From an uncultured bacterium (lineage in GTDB: Bacteria > Bacteroidota > Bacteroidia > Bacteroidales > JACABE01), in NCBI GenBank assembly GCA_903911455.1, contig CAIWDQ010000007.1:1-8867 (forward strand): a stretch of DNA of 8,867 bases, given 5' to 3'. The notes beneath the pieces were generated by a model that was not told the DNA's origin, ran no database searches, and saw only the letters and a list, made by a program, of their open reading frames with translations. The translations under genes and the position numbers were made by a program. Below, in pieces: positions 1 through 5,741 of this stretch; position 1 is the first letter of the stretch, and every line of letters starts with the position of its first letter.

Positions 1-728
1 ATAAACGCTTTAAGAAGTTTTGCTACATTAATCATTCCGTTATGAAGATGTCGTTCGATTTCGGCCATGGTGATTTCACCTGCCGTTTTTCCTGCTGCCC
101 AGTTTGCAATAACAGAAATAGCGGCATAGTCCATCTCCAATTCTTTAGCCAATGACGCTTCAGGCATACCAGTCATGCCGACTAAATCACAACCATCTTT
201 TTCCATGCGTTTAATTTCTGCGGCTGTTTCCAGACGGGGTCCCTGAGTACAACCATAAGTACCAATCGGACTGATAGTGATATCTGCCTTGGCTGCGGCC
301 ATAATTAAAGCTGCACGTAAAGCGCGATGGTAGGGATAAGTAAAATCTATATGGGTGACAGGATAGTTTTCATCTTCAAAAAATGTCTGTAATCGACTAT
401 GACTGTAATCGATAATTTGATCAGGAATAGCGATATGTGCAGGTGCCATTTCTGGAGTAATACCCCCTACAGCGGCAACCGCAATAATTTTTTCAACACC
501 CAGATGTTTAAGTCCCCAAATATTGGCGCGATAATTTATTTTATGAGGTGCAATCGTATGAGGGTTACCATGTCTGGCGAGGAATATAATTTCTTTTTGA
601 TTATATTCGCCAGTAATAAAATCAGCTGAAGGCATGCCATAAGGTGTTGTCAGTGTTTCACATTTGATAATACTCAAGCCATTAAGTTGAGTTAAACCAG
701 TGCCACCAATAATTGCAAGCTTTGTCAT
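1..728 (-). CDS. S-methyl-5'-thioinosine (or thioadenosine) phosphorylase, 3' end cut off by the window
   Basis: A purine-nucleoside phosphorylase of the MTAP/PNP-2 family, which splits a methylthio-nucleoside with phosphate into free base and methylthioribose-1-phosphate (purine and methionine salvage, cytosolic). 242 codons are visible. The start ATG is at 726-728 and the stop lies just left of the window; the Pseudomonas relative (PA3004) is about 245 residues, so only a few are missing. Visible motifs: the phosphate-binding IIGGTGLT near residues 6-13, ARHGNPH at 51-57, AVGGI at 86-90, TQGPRLET at 161-168 and GMTGMPEA at 184-191. At residue 209 an Asn stands where adenine-specific MTAPs have the first Asp of TDYD, and Ala stands for the second; this favours a 6-oxopurine (methylthioinosine) substrate. 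G+C is about 41% by hand count, well above the neighbours, and a Shine-Dalgarno site is present. It therefore looks foreign to the surrounding genome. The family call is secure; the substrate is an inference. Confidence 0.9.
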   Translation of the reverse strand, partial: MTKLAIIGGTGLTQLNGLSIIKCETLTTPYGMPSADFITGEYNQKEIIFLARHGNPHTIAPHKINYRANIWGLKHLGVEKIIAVAAVGGITPEMAPAHIAIPDQIIDYSHSRLQTFFEDENYPVTHIDFTYPYHRALRAALIMAAAKADITISPIGTYGCTQGPRLETAAEIKRMEKDGCDLVGMTGMPEASLAKELEMDYAAISVIANWAAGKTAGEITMAEIERHLHNGMINVAKLLKAF

Positions 729-736
729 TTTGAAGT

Positions 737-744
737 TTCCTTTT
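737..744 (-). promoter_or_regulatory. Shine-Dalgarno site of the phosphorylase gene
   Basis: Read on the minus strand this is AAAAGGAA, with the AGGA core about nine bases before the ATG. It fixes the start codon. It also stands out because none of the genes to the right has a comparable purine-rich site, as expected for Bacteroidota, so it supports a non-Bacteroidota origin of the phosphorylase gene. Confidence 0.6.
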
Positions 745-817
745 AATTTTTATTCTTTATTTTTCTATGATTAAATTCGGGTTTTATATTATAGAAAAGA
801 AATTTAAACAATATCAA

Positions 818-1342
818 ATGAAAAAATTAATCTTAATAACATTATGCCTGCTTATTTCAGGTGTAATATTTTCTCAAATTAATGAAAAGAAAGTTAAAAA
901 ACTTCCTTCTATAGTAATCAAAACTATTGATGGTAAAACTATCAATACATCTGAATTATCAAATAATGGAAAACCATTTGTTATTACTTTCTGGGCTACC
1001 TGGTGCAAACCTTGCCAGAAAGAATTAGCAGCAATAAATGAAGTATATGAAGAATGGCAGAAAGAAACCGGCATGAAAATTATTGTTGTCTCAATTGATG
1101 ATGCTCGTTCTTCCGCTAATGTATTACCGATTGTAAATGGTAAAGGTTGGTCTTATCAATTTTTATTAGATGTAAATAGTGATTTTAAAAGAGCCATGAA
1201 TGTTAATAATATCCCTCATACATTTATTATTAATAGCAATGGTGAAATTGTATGGCAACACACATCCTTTTCGGAAGGTAGCGAATTAGAGTTAATTGAA
1301 TTAATAAGGAAATTGAATAAAGGAGAAGACATCTCTAAATAA
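818..1342 (+). CDS. TlpA-like secreted thiol-disulfide thioredoxin
   Basis: A 174-residue thioredoxin-fold protein of the TlpA/ResA class, which handles disulfide exchange outside the cytoplasm. Residues 1-20 form a signal peptide (MKK, a hydrophobic core, then FSQ as probable cleavage site). The rest is one AhpC/TSA-like thioredoxin domain: the strand VITFWATW leads to the active site WCKPC at residues 62-66, and the cis-proline loop is NIPHTF with Pro133. An in-frame ATG at 767 would add 17 residues in front of the signal peptide, so the ATG at 818 is preferred. No Shine-Dalgarno site is seen. The next gene starts 33 bases downstream and another follows closely, so this is the first gene of a three-gene operon. 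I could not find a convincing TAnnTTTG promoter before it. Whether it oxidises or reduces its partners cannot be read from the sequence; the TlpA class is usually reducing. Confidence 0.9.
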   Translation: MKKLILITLCLLISGVIFSQINEKKVKKLPSIVIKTIDGKTINTSELSNNGKPFVITFWATWCKPCQKELAAINEVYEEWQKETGMKIIVVSIDDARSSANVLPIVNGKGWSYQFLLDVNSDFKRAMNVNNIPHTFIINSNGEIVWQHTSFSEGSELELIELIRKLNKGEDISK

Positions 1343-1375
1343 TTTTTTATTTTTACTTCATAAAAACAAATAGCT

Positions 1376-3058
1376 TTGAAAAGAATTTTTACTTCATTTA
1401 AATTAATTGTCTTTTTAATAATAGCCATCACTCCTGTATACTCTTTTTCTCAAAACATACTTAATTCTGGCTCCATTCAAGGGAATTTTCAGATGGACGC
1501 CCAATATTATCAGAAAGATTCTGCGATTGGTGCACAAAATGTCCCTCAAAAAGTGTTAATGAATGCTTTTTGTAATCTTATTTATACCAATGGTAATTTC
1601 TCAGCGGGGCTTAGATATGAAAGTTACCGAGATCCGATGTTAGGTTTTGACAGTCGTTATCAAGGGAGTGGTATTGCCTATCGTTATGCTTCTTATAAAG
1701 CTGATGACTTAGAAATAACTGTTGGTAATTTCTACGAACAATTTGGGAGTGGATTAATATTCAGAAGTTATGAGGAGCGTAATTTAGGACTTGATAACGC
1801 AATTGATGGTATTAAAGTTAGATTAACTCCTTACAAAGGTATTGTTTTAAAAACATTGATAGGTAAACAAAGATATTTCTGGGATTTAGGTGCAGGTATT
1901 GTTAGAGGTGGTGATGCTGAGTTTGCTTTAAATGATATGATCAATAGTTTTTCGGGCAGTAAAACCAGAATAACATTTGGTGGTAGTGTTGTTAGCACCT
2001 ATCAAGCTACTGAAGATATATTATATGATGCAACACAGAAATATGTTTTACCTGAAAACGTAGCTGCTTTTGCAGGAAGATTTAGTATTTCGAGAGGAAG
2101 AGTAAGTTTGATGAGCGAATATGCTTATAAATCAAATAATCCAAATTCAAGTAATCAATATATTTATAAACCGGGTGAAGCTTTACTAGTATCTGCCACT
2201 TATTCTCAAAAAGGTTTAGGACTTATATTATCAGCTAAAAGGATAGATAATATGGAATTTAAATCAAGTAGAACTGAGCCGGGCAATATGCTTTTCATAA
2301 ACTATCTGCCATCTTTAACCCGCCAACATACATATAGTTTGTCATCAATGTACCCTTCGGCTACTCAACCTAATGGTGAAATGGCTTGTCAGGGTGAGCT
2401 TACTTATACTTTGCCAAAGAATACTTTTTTAGGTGGAGCTAATGGTGCTGAAGTTAAAGCAAATTATTCTCTTGCTAAATCAATCGACAAACAATTTGTG
2501 AGTGACTCTGCCGCAATTAATCCTGGTGGAACTCTTGGTTATACTTCTAGTTTTTTTAAATTTGGGAACGAAATGTATTATCAGGATTTCAATATAGAAG
2601 TCACCAAGAAAATTAGTAAGACTATCAAAGCTTTAATTTCATATGTAAATATTACTTACAACAAAGCTGTTATCGAAGGACATCCCGGAGCTCCTATGGT
2701 TTACTCAAGTATTTTTATTGCTGACGTTACTTATAAGTTTACTCCTAAGAAATCTTTAAGAGGCGAAGTTCAGCATTTATCTACTAAGCAGGATAATGGC
2801 AATTGGGTTGAAGGATTATTAGAATACTCTATTGCTCCAAAATGGTTTTTTACTGTTACTGATATGTATAACTATGGTAATTCGGATGACAGCAAGAAAA
2901 TACATTATTATAATGTAGCAATGGCTTTTAATAAAGGGGCTAACAGGGTTCAAATATCTTATGGCAAACAACGCCAAGGTATTTTATGTGTAGGTGGCGT
3001 TTGTCGTTCGGTTCCTGCTGCCGATGGTATCAATATTTCTATTACCAGTAGTTTTTAA
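1376..3058 (+). CDS. Outer-membrane beta-barrel protein, DUF6029-like, TTG start
   Basis: A 560-residue protein with a signal peptide (about residues 1-26, ending YSFSQ) and a long body of alternating short strands rich in Tyr, Gly and Ser. It ends in ITSSF; a C-terminal Phe is the usual recognition mark for barrel insertion by BAM. Sequence style and gene neighbours match what I remember of DUF6029, a Bacteroidota family without known function; that name is from memory. The start must be TTG at 1376-1378: the frame is closed by TAA at 1361, no ATG or GTG lies between, and the signal peptide begins straight after the TTG. Four cysteines are present, two of them in CVGGVC at residues 538-543 near the C-terminus. 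It sits between two thioredoxin-fold proteins in one operon, so those cysteines may be its link to them. Function unknown; a structural barrel, porin-like or receptor role is possible. Confidence 0.82.
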   Translation: MKRIFTSFKLIVFLIIAITPVYSFSQNILNSGSIQGNFQMDAQYYQKDSAIGAQNVPQKVLMNAFCNLIYTNGNFSAGLRYESYRDPMLGFDSRYQGSGIAYRYASYKADDLEITVGNFYEQFGSGLIFRSYEERNLGLDNAIDGIKVRLTPYKGIVLKTLIGKQRYFWDLGAGIVRGGDAEFALNDMINSFSGSKTRITFGGSVVSTYQATEDILYDATQKYVLPENVAAFAGRFSISRGRVSLMSEYAYKSNNPNSSNQYIYKPGEALLVSATYSQKGLGLILSAKRIDNMEFKSSRTEPGNMLFINYLPSLTRQHTYSLSSMYPSATQPNGEMACQGELTYTLPKNTFLGGANGAEVKANYSLAKSIDKQFVSDSAAINPGGTLGYTSSFFKFGNEMYYQDFNIEVTKKISKTIKALISYVNITYNKAVIEGHPGAPMVYSSIFIADVTYKFTPKKSLRGEVQHLSTKQDNGNWVEGLLEYSIAPKWFFTVTDMYNYGNSDDSKKIHYYNVAMAFNKGANRVQISYGKQRQGILCVGGVCRSVPAADGINISITSSF

Positions 3059-3070
3059 TTTATTAATATT

Positions 3071-3934
3071 ATGAAAAAATTAGTTCTATTAAGTATAGTT
3101 ATCATGGCGCTTGCATTTCATGCATGTGATAAAATAGATGGACCTTATACAGTACCTGTACCTGCTCATAGTTGGAATGGCAAAAAGATACTTCTTGAAG
3201 ATTATACAGGGCATGCATGTGTTAATTGCCCAGGTGCTGCAAAAGATGCACGTGACCTTGAAGCATTATATGGCAATGAAATTATAGTTATTGCTGTGCA
3301 TGTAAGTACTGATTTTGCAGCTCCTACTGCACAACTACCTCAAGAATTTCGTACTGCGACTGGGAATGATTGGGATGCTAAGTTTGGAATAAGTCCTCTT
3401 GGTTTACCAAGAGGGATGATTAATCGTCAAGGATATCCAACCTCACATGTTATTAATGATTACGCATGGTCTTCTAAAATCGCTACAATTATTACACAGG
3501 TTCCTTATATGACGATTACTTTTAAGGATACTCTTTATACTGATGCTGATAGTACTATTAAAGGTAATATTGATGTTAAATTTACGAAGCTTAATAATTA
3601 TAATTTGAAATTGTCAATTTGTATAACTGAAGATAGTATTATCGGACCACAATTAAATAATCCTAATCCTGGTGGAGGGGGAGATCCTGACTTGCCTGCA
3701 TTTGTGCCTAATTATGTATTTATGCATTTACTACGTGGATCGATCAATGGTTCGTGGGGAACACAAATTACTACTGGTACTGTTCCTAATGCCGTTAATA
3801 GTGAAATAGTTACTCCTTATACTTATAAAGTTCCCAAAAGCTCTTGGAATGTAAAGAACTGTCACATCGTTGCTTTTGTTTACGATGCTGTTACGTACGA
3901 AGTTTATCAGGCAGAGCAAATAAAGATGTACTAA
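3071..3934 (+). CDS. Omp28-like lipoprotein with thioredoxin-type CxxC
   Basis: A 287-residue protein of the Omp28 family, named after a Porphyromonas gingivalis outer-membrane protein. The N-terminus is a lipoprotein signal: MKK, a hydrophobic stretch, then FHAC with Cys19 as the probable lipidated residue. The lipobox is slightly loose but acceptable for Bacteroidota. Residues 39-60 hold KILLEDYTGHACVNCPG with the CxxC pair Cys50 and Cys53. The strand IIVIAVHV follows, then GLPRGMIN with Pro113 as likely cis-proline, so the first half is a thioredoxin-like domain. A Gly/Pro-rich linker (PNPGGGGDP, about residues 198-206) lies in the second half within a beta-rich region. No type IX C-terminal signal is visible; it is anchored by lipid instead. 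It starts 12 bases after the barrel gene and is the last gene of the operon. The role is probably redox- or folding-related in the envelope; this is inference from fold and neighbours. Confidence 0.87.
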   Translation: MKKLVLLSIVIMALAFHACDKIDGPYTVPVPAHSWNGKKILLEDYTGHACVNCPGAAKDARDLEALYGNEIIVIAVHVSTDFAAPTAQLPQEFRTATGNDWDAKFGISPLGLPRGMINRQGYPTSHVINDYAWSSKIATIITQVPYMTITFKDTLYTDADSTIKGNIDVKFTKLNNYNLKLSICITEDSIIGPQLNNPNPGGGGDPDLPAFVPNYVFMHLLRGSINGSWGTQITTGTVPNAVNSEIVTPYTYKVPKSSWNVKNCHIVAFVYDAVTYEVYQAEQIKMY

Positions 3935-3936
3935 TC

Positions 3937-3967
3937 AATTAAGAATTAAAAATTAATAATTAAGAAT
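3937..3967. repeat. A/T-rich tandem-like repeat AATTAAGAAT
   Basis: AATTAAGAAT occurs at 3937-3946 and again at 3958-3967, with a partial AATTAA between. It directly precedes the GC-rich palindromes. I remember similar AATTAAGAATTAAAAATT strings between genes in many Bacteroidota; whether they form part of the same mobile repeat unit is not shown here. Confidence 0.5.
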
Positions 3968-3990
3968 ATTAAAACTTAACTTGCCTTTCT

Positions 3991-4044
3991 CCCTCTCCTT
4001 TCAGGAGAGGGTTGCCTGCCTGCCGGTAGGCAGGGGGTGAGGTC
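3991..4044. repeat. REP-like GC-rich element with two palindromes
   Basis: Two hairpins stand in a short block far richer in G+C than its surroundings. The first is CCCTCTCCT / AGGAGAGGG, nine perfect pairs around a three-base loop (3991-4011). The second is CCTGCCTGCC / GGTAGGCAGG (4015-4034), perfect but for one G-T pair. They are followed by GGGGTGAGGTC. This composition recalls interspersed repeats I associate with Bacteroidota intergenic regions, where a CCTGCC palindrome sits inside the CTCTCC...GGTGAGG unit. It does not look like a gene, and the lack of a T run right after either hairpin argues against them being terminators themselves. Confidence 0.6.
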
Positions 4045-4051
4045 ATTAAAG

Positions 4052-4090
4052 AACCTTCATCATTTACTTGGTGGAGGTTTTTTTTATTTT
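4052..4090 (+). terminator. Intrinsic terminator of the tlpA-barrel-omp28 operon
   Basis: The arm at 4052-4061 (AACCTTCATC) pairs with 4070-4079 (GGTGGAGGTT, counting two G-T pairs) around an eight-base loop, followed by a run of eight T and then ATTTT. This is a classic rho-independent terminator on the plus strand. It lies about 120 bases after the Omp28-like gene, so transcripts of the operon would include the REP-like hairpins. Confidence 0.8.
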
Positions 4091-4105
4091 AAAACACAAT
4101 TAATT

Positions 4106-4113
4106 TTACTTTG
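4106..4113 (+). promoter_or_regulatory. Possible -7 promoter element for the VOC gene
   Basis: TTACTTTG agrees with the Bacteroidota element TAnnTTTG at five of the six fixed positions and lies 39 bases before the ATG. The upstream element would be TTTA rather than TTTG, so support is modest. A separate promoter is expected here because of the terminator just upstream. Confidence 0.35.
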
Positions 4114-4151
4114 TATTGAATAAAGTTTTATTTTTACCGAAAATTTTAACA

Positions 4152-4667
4152 ATGAAAAAAACAATCTTAATAGTTATCGCACTTGTTGCATCTTTTGGAT
4201 TAGGTTTCGCAGTGAAATCAATTATAGTAACAAAAAATAATAATCATCCTAAGATAAAAAGAGTAACAGGTATAGGTGGTATCTTTTTTAAATGTAAAGA
4301 TCCTGCCAAAGTTAGAGAATGGTATAAAGTTCATCTTGGGTTGGATACCGATCAATATGGAACAAAGTTTGAATGGAGACAAGGTGCTGACACTACTAAA
4401 AAAGGCTTTACTCAATGGAGTCCATTTAATGAGAAGACGAAGTATTTTGAACCTTCAACCAAGGACTTTATGATAAATTATAGGGTCGACAACATGGACG
4501 CTTTGGTGATTGAATTAAAGAAAGAAGGTGTAGCTTTCGCTGATACTGTCGAAAGTTATTCCTATGGTAAATTTGTTCATATTATTGATGTTGAAGGCAA
4601 CAAAATAGAGCTTTGGGAATCTAACGATATTGAATATGATAAGTTTGAAGGTGGACGGACAAAATAA
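4152..4667 (+). CDS. Membrane-anchored VOC (glyoxalase/bleomycin-resistance fold) protein
   Basis: 171 residues. Residues 4-22 are a hydrophobic N-terminal segment with no clear cleavage site, best read as a membrane anchor placing the rest in the periplasm. From about residue 38 to 157 there is a VOC-fold domain: VTGIGGIFFKCKDP begins the first babbb unit, REWYKVHLGL is the typical helix, and FMINYRVDNMDAL begins the second unit. YGKFVHIIDVEGNKIELWE is the closing signature. The closing Glu153 is the usual last metal ligand. The positions that normally carry the first His and the middle His appear as Gly (near 42-43) and Asn109, so a standard glyoxalase or dioxygenase metal site is doubtful. 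A TTG at 4116 would add 12 residues; the ATG at 4152 directly before the hydrophobic segment is preferred. Substrate unknown. Confidence 0.82.
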   Translation: MKKTILIVIALVASFGLGFAVKSIIVTKNNNHPKIKRVTGIGGIFFKCKDPAKVREWYKVHLGLDTDQYGTKFEWRQGADTTKKGFTQWSPFNEKTKYFEPSTKDFMINYRVDNMDALVIELKKEGVAFADTVESYSYGKFVHIIDVEGNKIELWESNDIEYDKFEGGRTK

Positions 4668-4671
4668 ATTT

Positions 4672-4686
4672 ATTCATTAAATGAAT
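4672..4686. repeat. Small A/T-rich inverted repeat after the VOC gene
   Basis: ATTCAT and ATGAAT, six perfect pairs around TAA, begin five bases after the stop codon of the VOC gene. It could slow or end transcription, but the stem is weak and the following T run is broken, so I do not call it a terminator. Confidence 0.3.
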
Positions 4687-4701
4687 TATTTCATTAATTA
4701 A

Positions 4702-4716
4702 ACCCGTAGTGCGGTT
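4702..4716. repeat. Left terminal inverted repeat of the IS982 element
   Basis: ACCCGTAGTGCGGTT, matching the right end at 14 of 15 bases. The last base is also the first base of the transposase stop codon, so gene and repeat overlap. Confidence 0.88.
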
Positions 4717-5624
4717 TAATTAGCGAGTGCATATTTTAAATGGTTAATAGGTTTATCGTTCTTTTTATTAATGAATTGCAGTAAAGTTGCAGCAGTAATT
4801 TTTGATAATATTCTAATAGAAACACCTAAAACTGATTTTGCATAATTTCTTTTCAGCATAAATTGACCACATAATTGAGAGAAAAAAGTCTCAATTCTTT
4901 TTCTTACTTTTCTAAAGATAAAAGGAAAATAGGTATAATCATGCTGATTGATTCTTTTAGGAGTTTGAAGATTGATTTGGCATGATTCAAAAAGGTCTAA
5001 TTGATAAATAGAAGAAAGATAGCCTCTGTCTCCAATTAAGGTGCAGTTATTTAAACCTGATTGTTTAATATCAGATAGATAATGAATATCATGAACACTT
5101 GCCTTGGTCAAGTCCATACTTTGAAAAACACCATTCATGGATATTACTAAATGAAGTTTATAGCCATAATAATAAGATTTACTGACTGCAGAATAACCTT
5201 TATCTGGTGCTGATTCAAAATTTTCTTTACAAATTTTACTTGATTTTTCTCTTGCAATCTGGCAAACAGGAACAGGGATTGAATCTACCAAATATATATC
5301 TTCATCTTGATTAAGTATATCAGCTACTGATTTATTCAACTCCAAAATAAATGGATAAAGTCTTTTGCGTCTACGATTATAATTAGAACGATCTATAAGG
5401 TTGAGGAATTCTTTTGAATAATCATTCTTTAGTTTAGTCCATAGATAATTCTCACTATCAATCCCCAGAGATTCGCTCGTTAAAGCGATAGCTATAATTT
5501 GACAATCTGACATTTTGGGTTTATTACGATAAAAATAGAAATTATCAGATCCATTAAAATGTTTTTTGAGAATAGATTTGGTTATGTGAAAAAACTTGTC
5601 GAAATTTGTACTTAGTTTATGCAT
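4716..5624 (-). CDS. IS982-family DDE transposase
   Basis: 302 residues, a normal length for IS982 transposases. The N-terminal part contains the family string KMSDCQIIAIALTSESLGID (residues 37-56). The DDE catalytic triad can be assigned: Asp114 in YLVDSIPVPVC, Asp199 in LIGDRGYLS, and Glu245 in RKRIETFFSQL. A conserved block GYSAVSKSYYYGYKLH precedes the second Asp. The open frame runs back to 5753, but that is outside the right inverted repeat, so the long form cannot be native to the element. The ATG at 5622-5624 gives the usual MHKLSTNFDKFF beginning. No frameshift or internal stop. Two palindromes lie just upstream of the start, one of them ending two bases before the ATG, and may limit translation. 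Confidence 0.92.
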   Translation of the reverse strand: MHKLSTNFDKFFHITKSILKKHFNGSDNFYFYRNKPKMSDCQIIAIALTSESLGIDSENYLWTKLKNDYSKEFLNLIDRSNYNRRRKRLYPFILELNKSVADILNQDEDIYLVDSIPVPVCQIAREKSSKICKENFESAPDKGYSAVSKSYYYGYKLHLVISMNGVFQSMDLTKASVHDIHYLSDIKQSGLNNCTLIGDRGYLSSIYQLDLFESCQINLQTPKRINQHDYTYFPFIFRKVRKRIETFFSQLCGQFMLKRNYAKSVLGVSIRILSKITAATLLQFINKKNDKPINHLKYALAN

Positions 5625-5626
5625 AA

Positions 5627-5658
5627 TAGATGTATGTTTGTGGTGAATAATACATCTA
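5627..5658 (-). promoter_or_regulatory. Hairpin directly before the transposase start codon
   Basis: TAGATGTAT (5627-5635) and ATACATCTA (5650-5658) are nine perfect complementary bases around a 14-base loop. In the transposase mRNA this stem would end two bases before the ATG, covering the ribosome landing zone. Such start-proximal stems hold back transposase translation in some other insertion sequences; here the role is inferred from position only. Confidence 0.5.
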
Positions 5659-5660
5659 AG

Positions 5661-5677
5661 AAACAGAATTTCTGTTT
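5661..5677. repeat. 17-base palindrome in the transposase leader
   Basis: AAACAGAA-T-TTCTGTTT on the plus strand, eight perfect pairs around one central base, ending two bases before the start-proximal hairpin. It could be an operator for a dimeric regulator or a second leader stem. No sequence shows which. Confidence 0.45.
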
Positions 5678-5726
5678 TATACATAACTTTTTTAATATTA
5701 TTTATCAACAATCTTATTAACATTTT

Positions 5727-5741
5727 AACCGCACAACGGGT
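5727..5741. repeat. Right terminal inverted repeat of the IS982 element
   Basis: AACCGCACAACGGGT on the plus strand, the reverse complement of ACCCGTTGTGCGGTT. It lies about 100 bases before the transposase start and marks the promoter-proximal end. Confidence 0.88.

Larger units (their letters stand above)
4702..5741 (-). mobile_element. Complete IS982-family insertion sequence, about 1,040 bp
   Basis: The element is bounded by 15-base terminal inverted repeats: ACCCGTAGTGCGGTT at the left end (4702-4716) and, read inward from the right end, ACCCGTTGTGCGGTT (5727-5741). They differ at one base. The only gene is an IS982-type DDE transposase filling most of the element, whose stop codon overlaps the left repeat. 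Size and ACCCG ends fit the IS982 family. I see no clear target-site duplication: TTAATTAA lies to the left and TATATATAAC to the right. The insertion may therefore be old, with decayed flanks, or one flank may have been rearranged. The transposase frame is intact, so the element may still be active. Confidence 0.9.

Noticed and set aside
399..629. Plus-strand open frame of 76 codons
   Set aside because: It lies fully inside the phosphorylase gene on the other strand, whose motifs are clear; the frame has no recognisable features.
767..817. 17-residue N-terminal extension of the TlpA-like protein
   Set aside because: It would put charged residues ahead of a textbook signal peptide that begins at the ATG at 818.
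3937..3967. A/T-rich repeat as a CRISPR or iteron array
   Set aside because: Only two full copies with no regular spacers; composition explains most of the similarity.
3991..4034. The GC-rich hairpins as transcription terminators
   Set aside because: Neither is followed by a T run; the real terminator is the hairpin plus eight T at 4052-4090.
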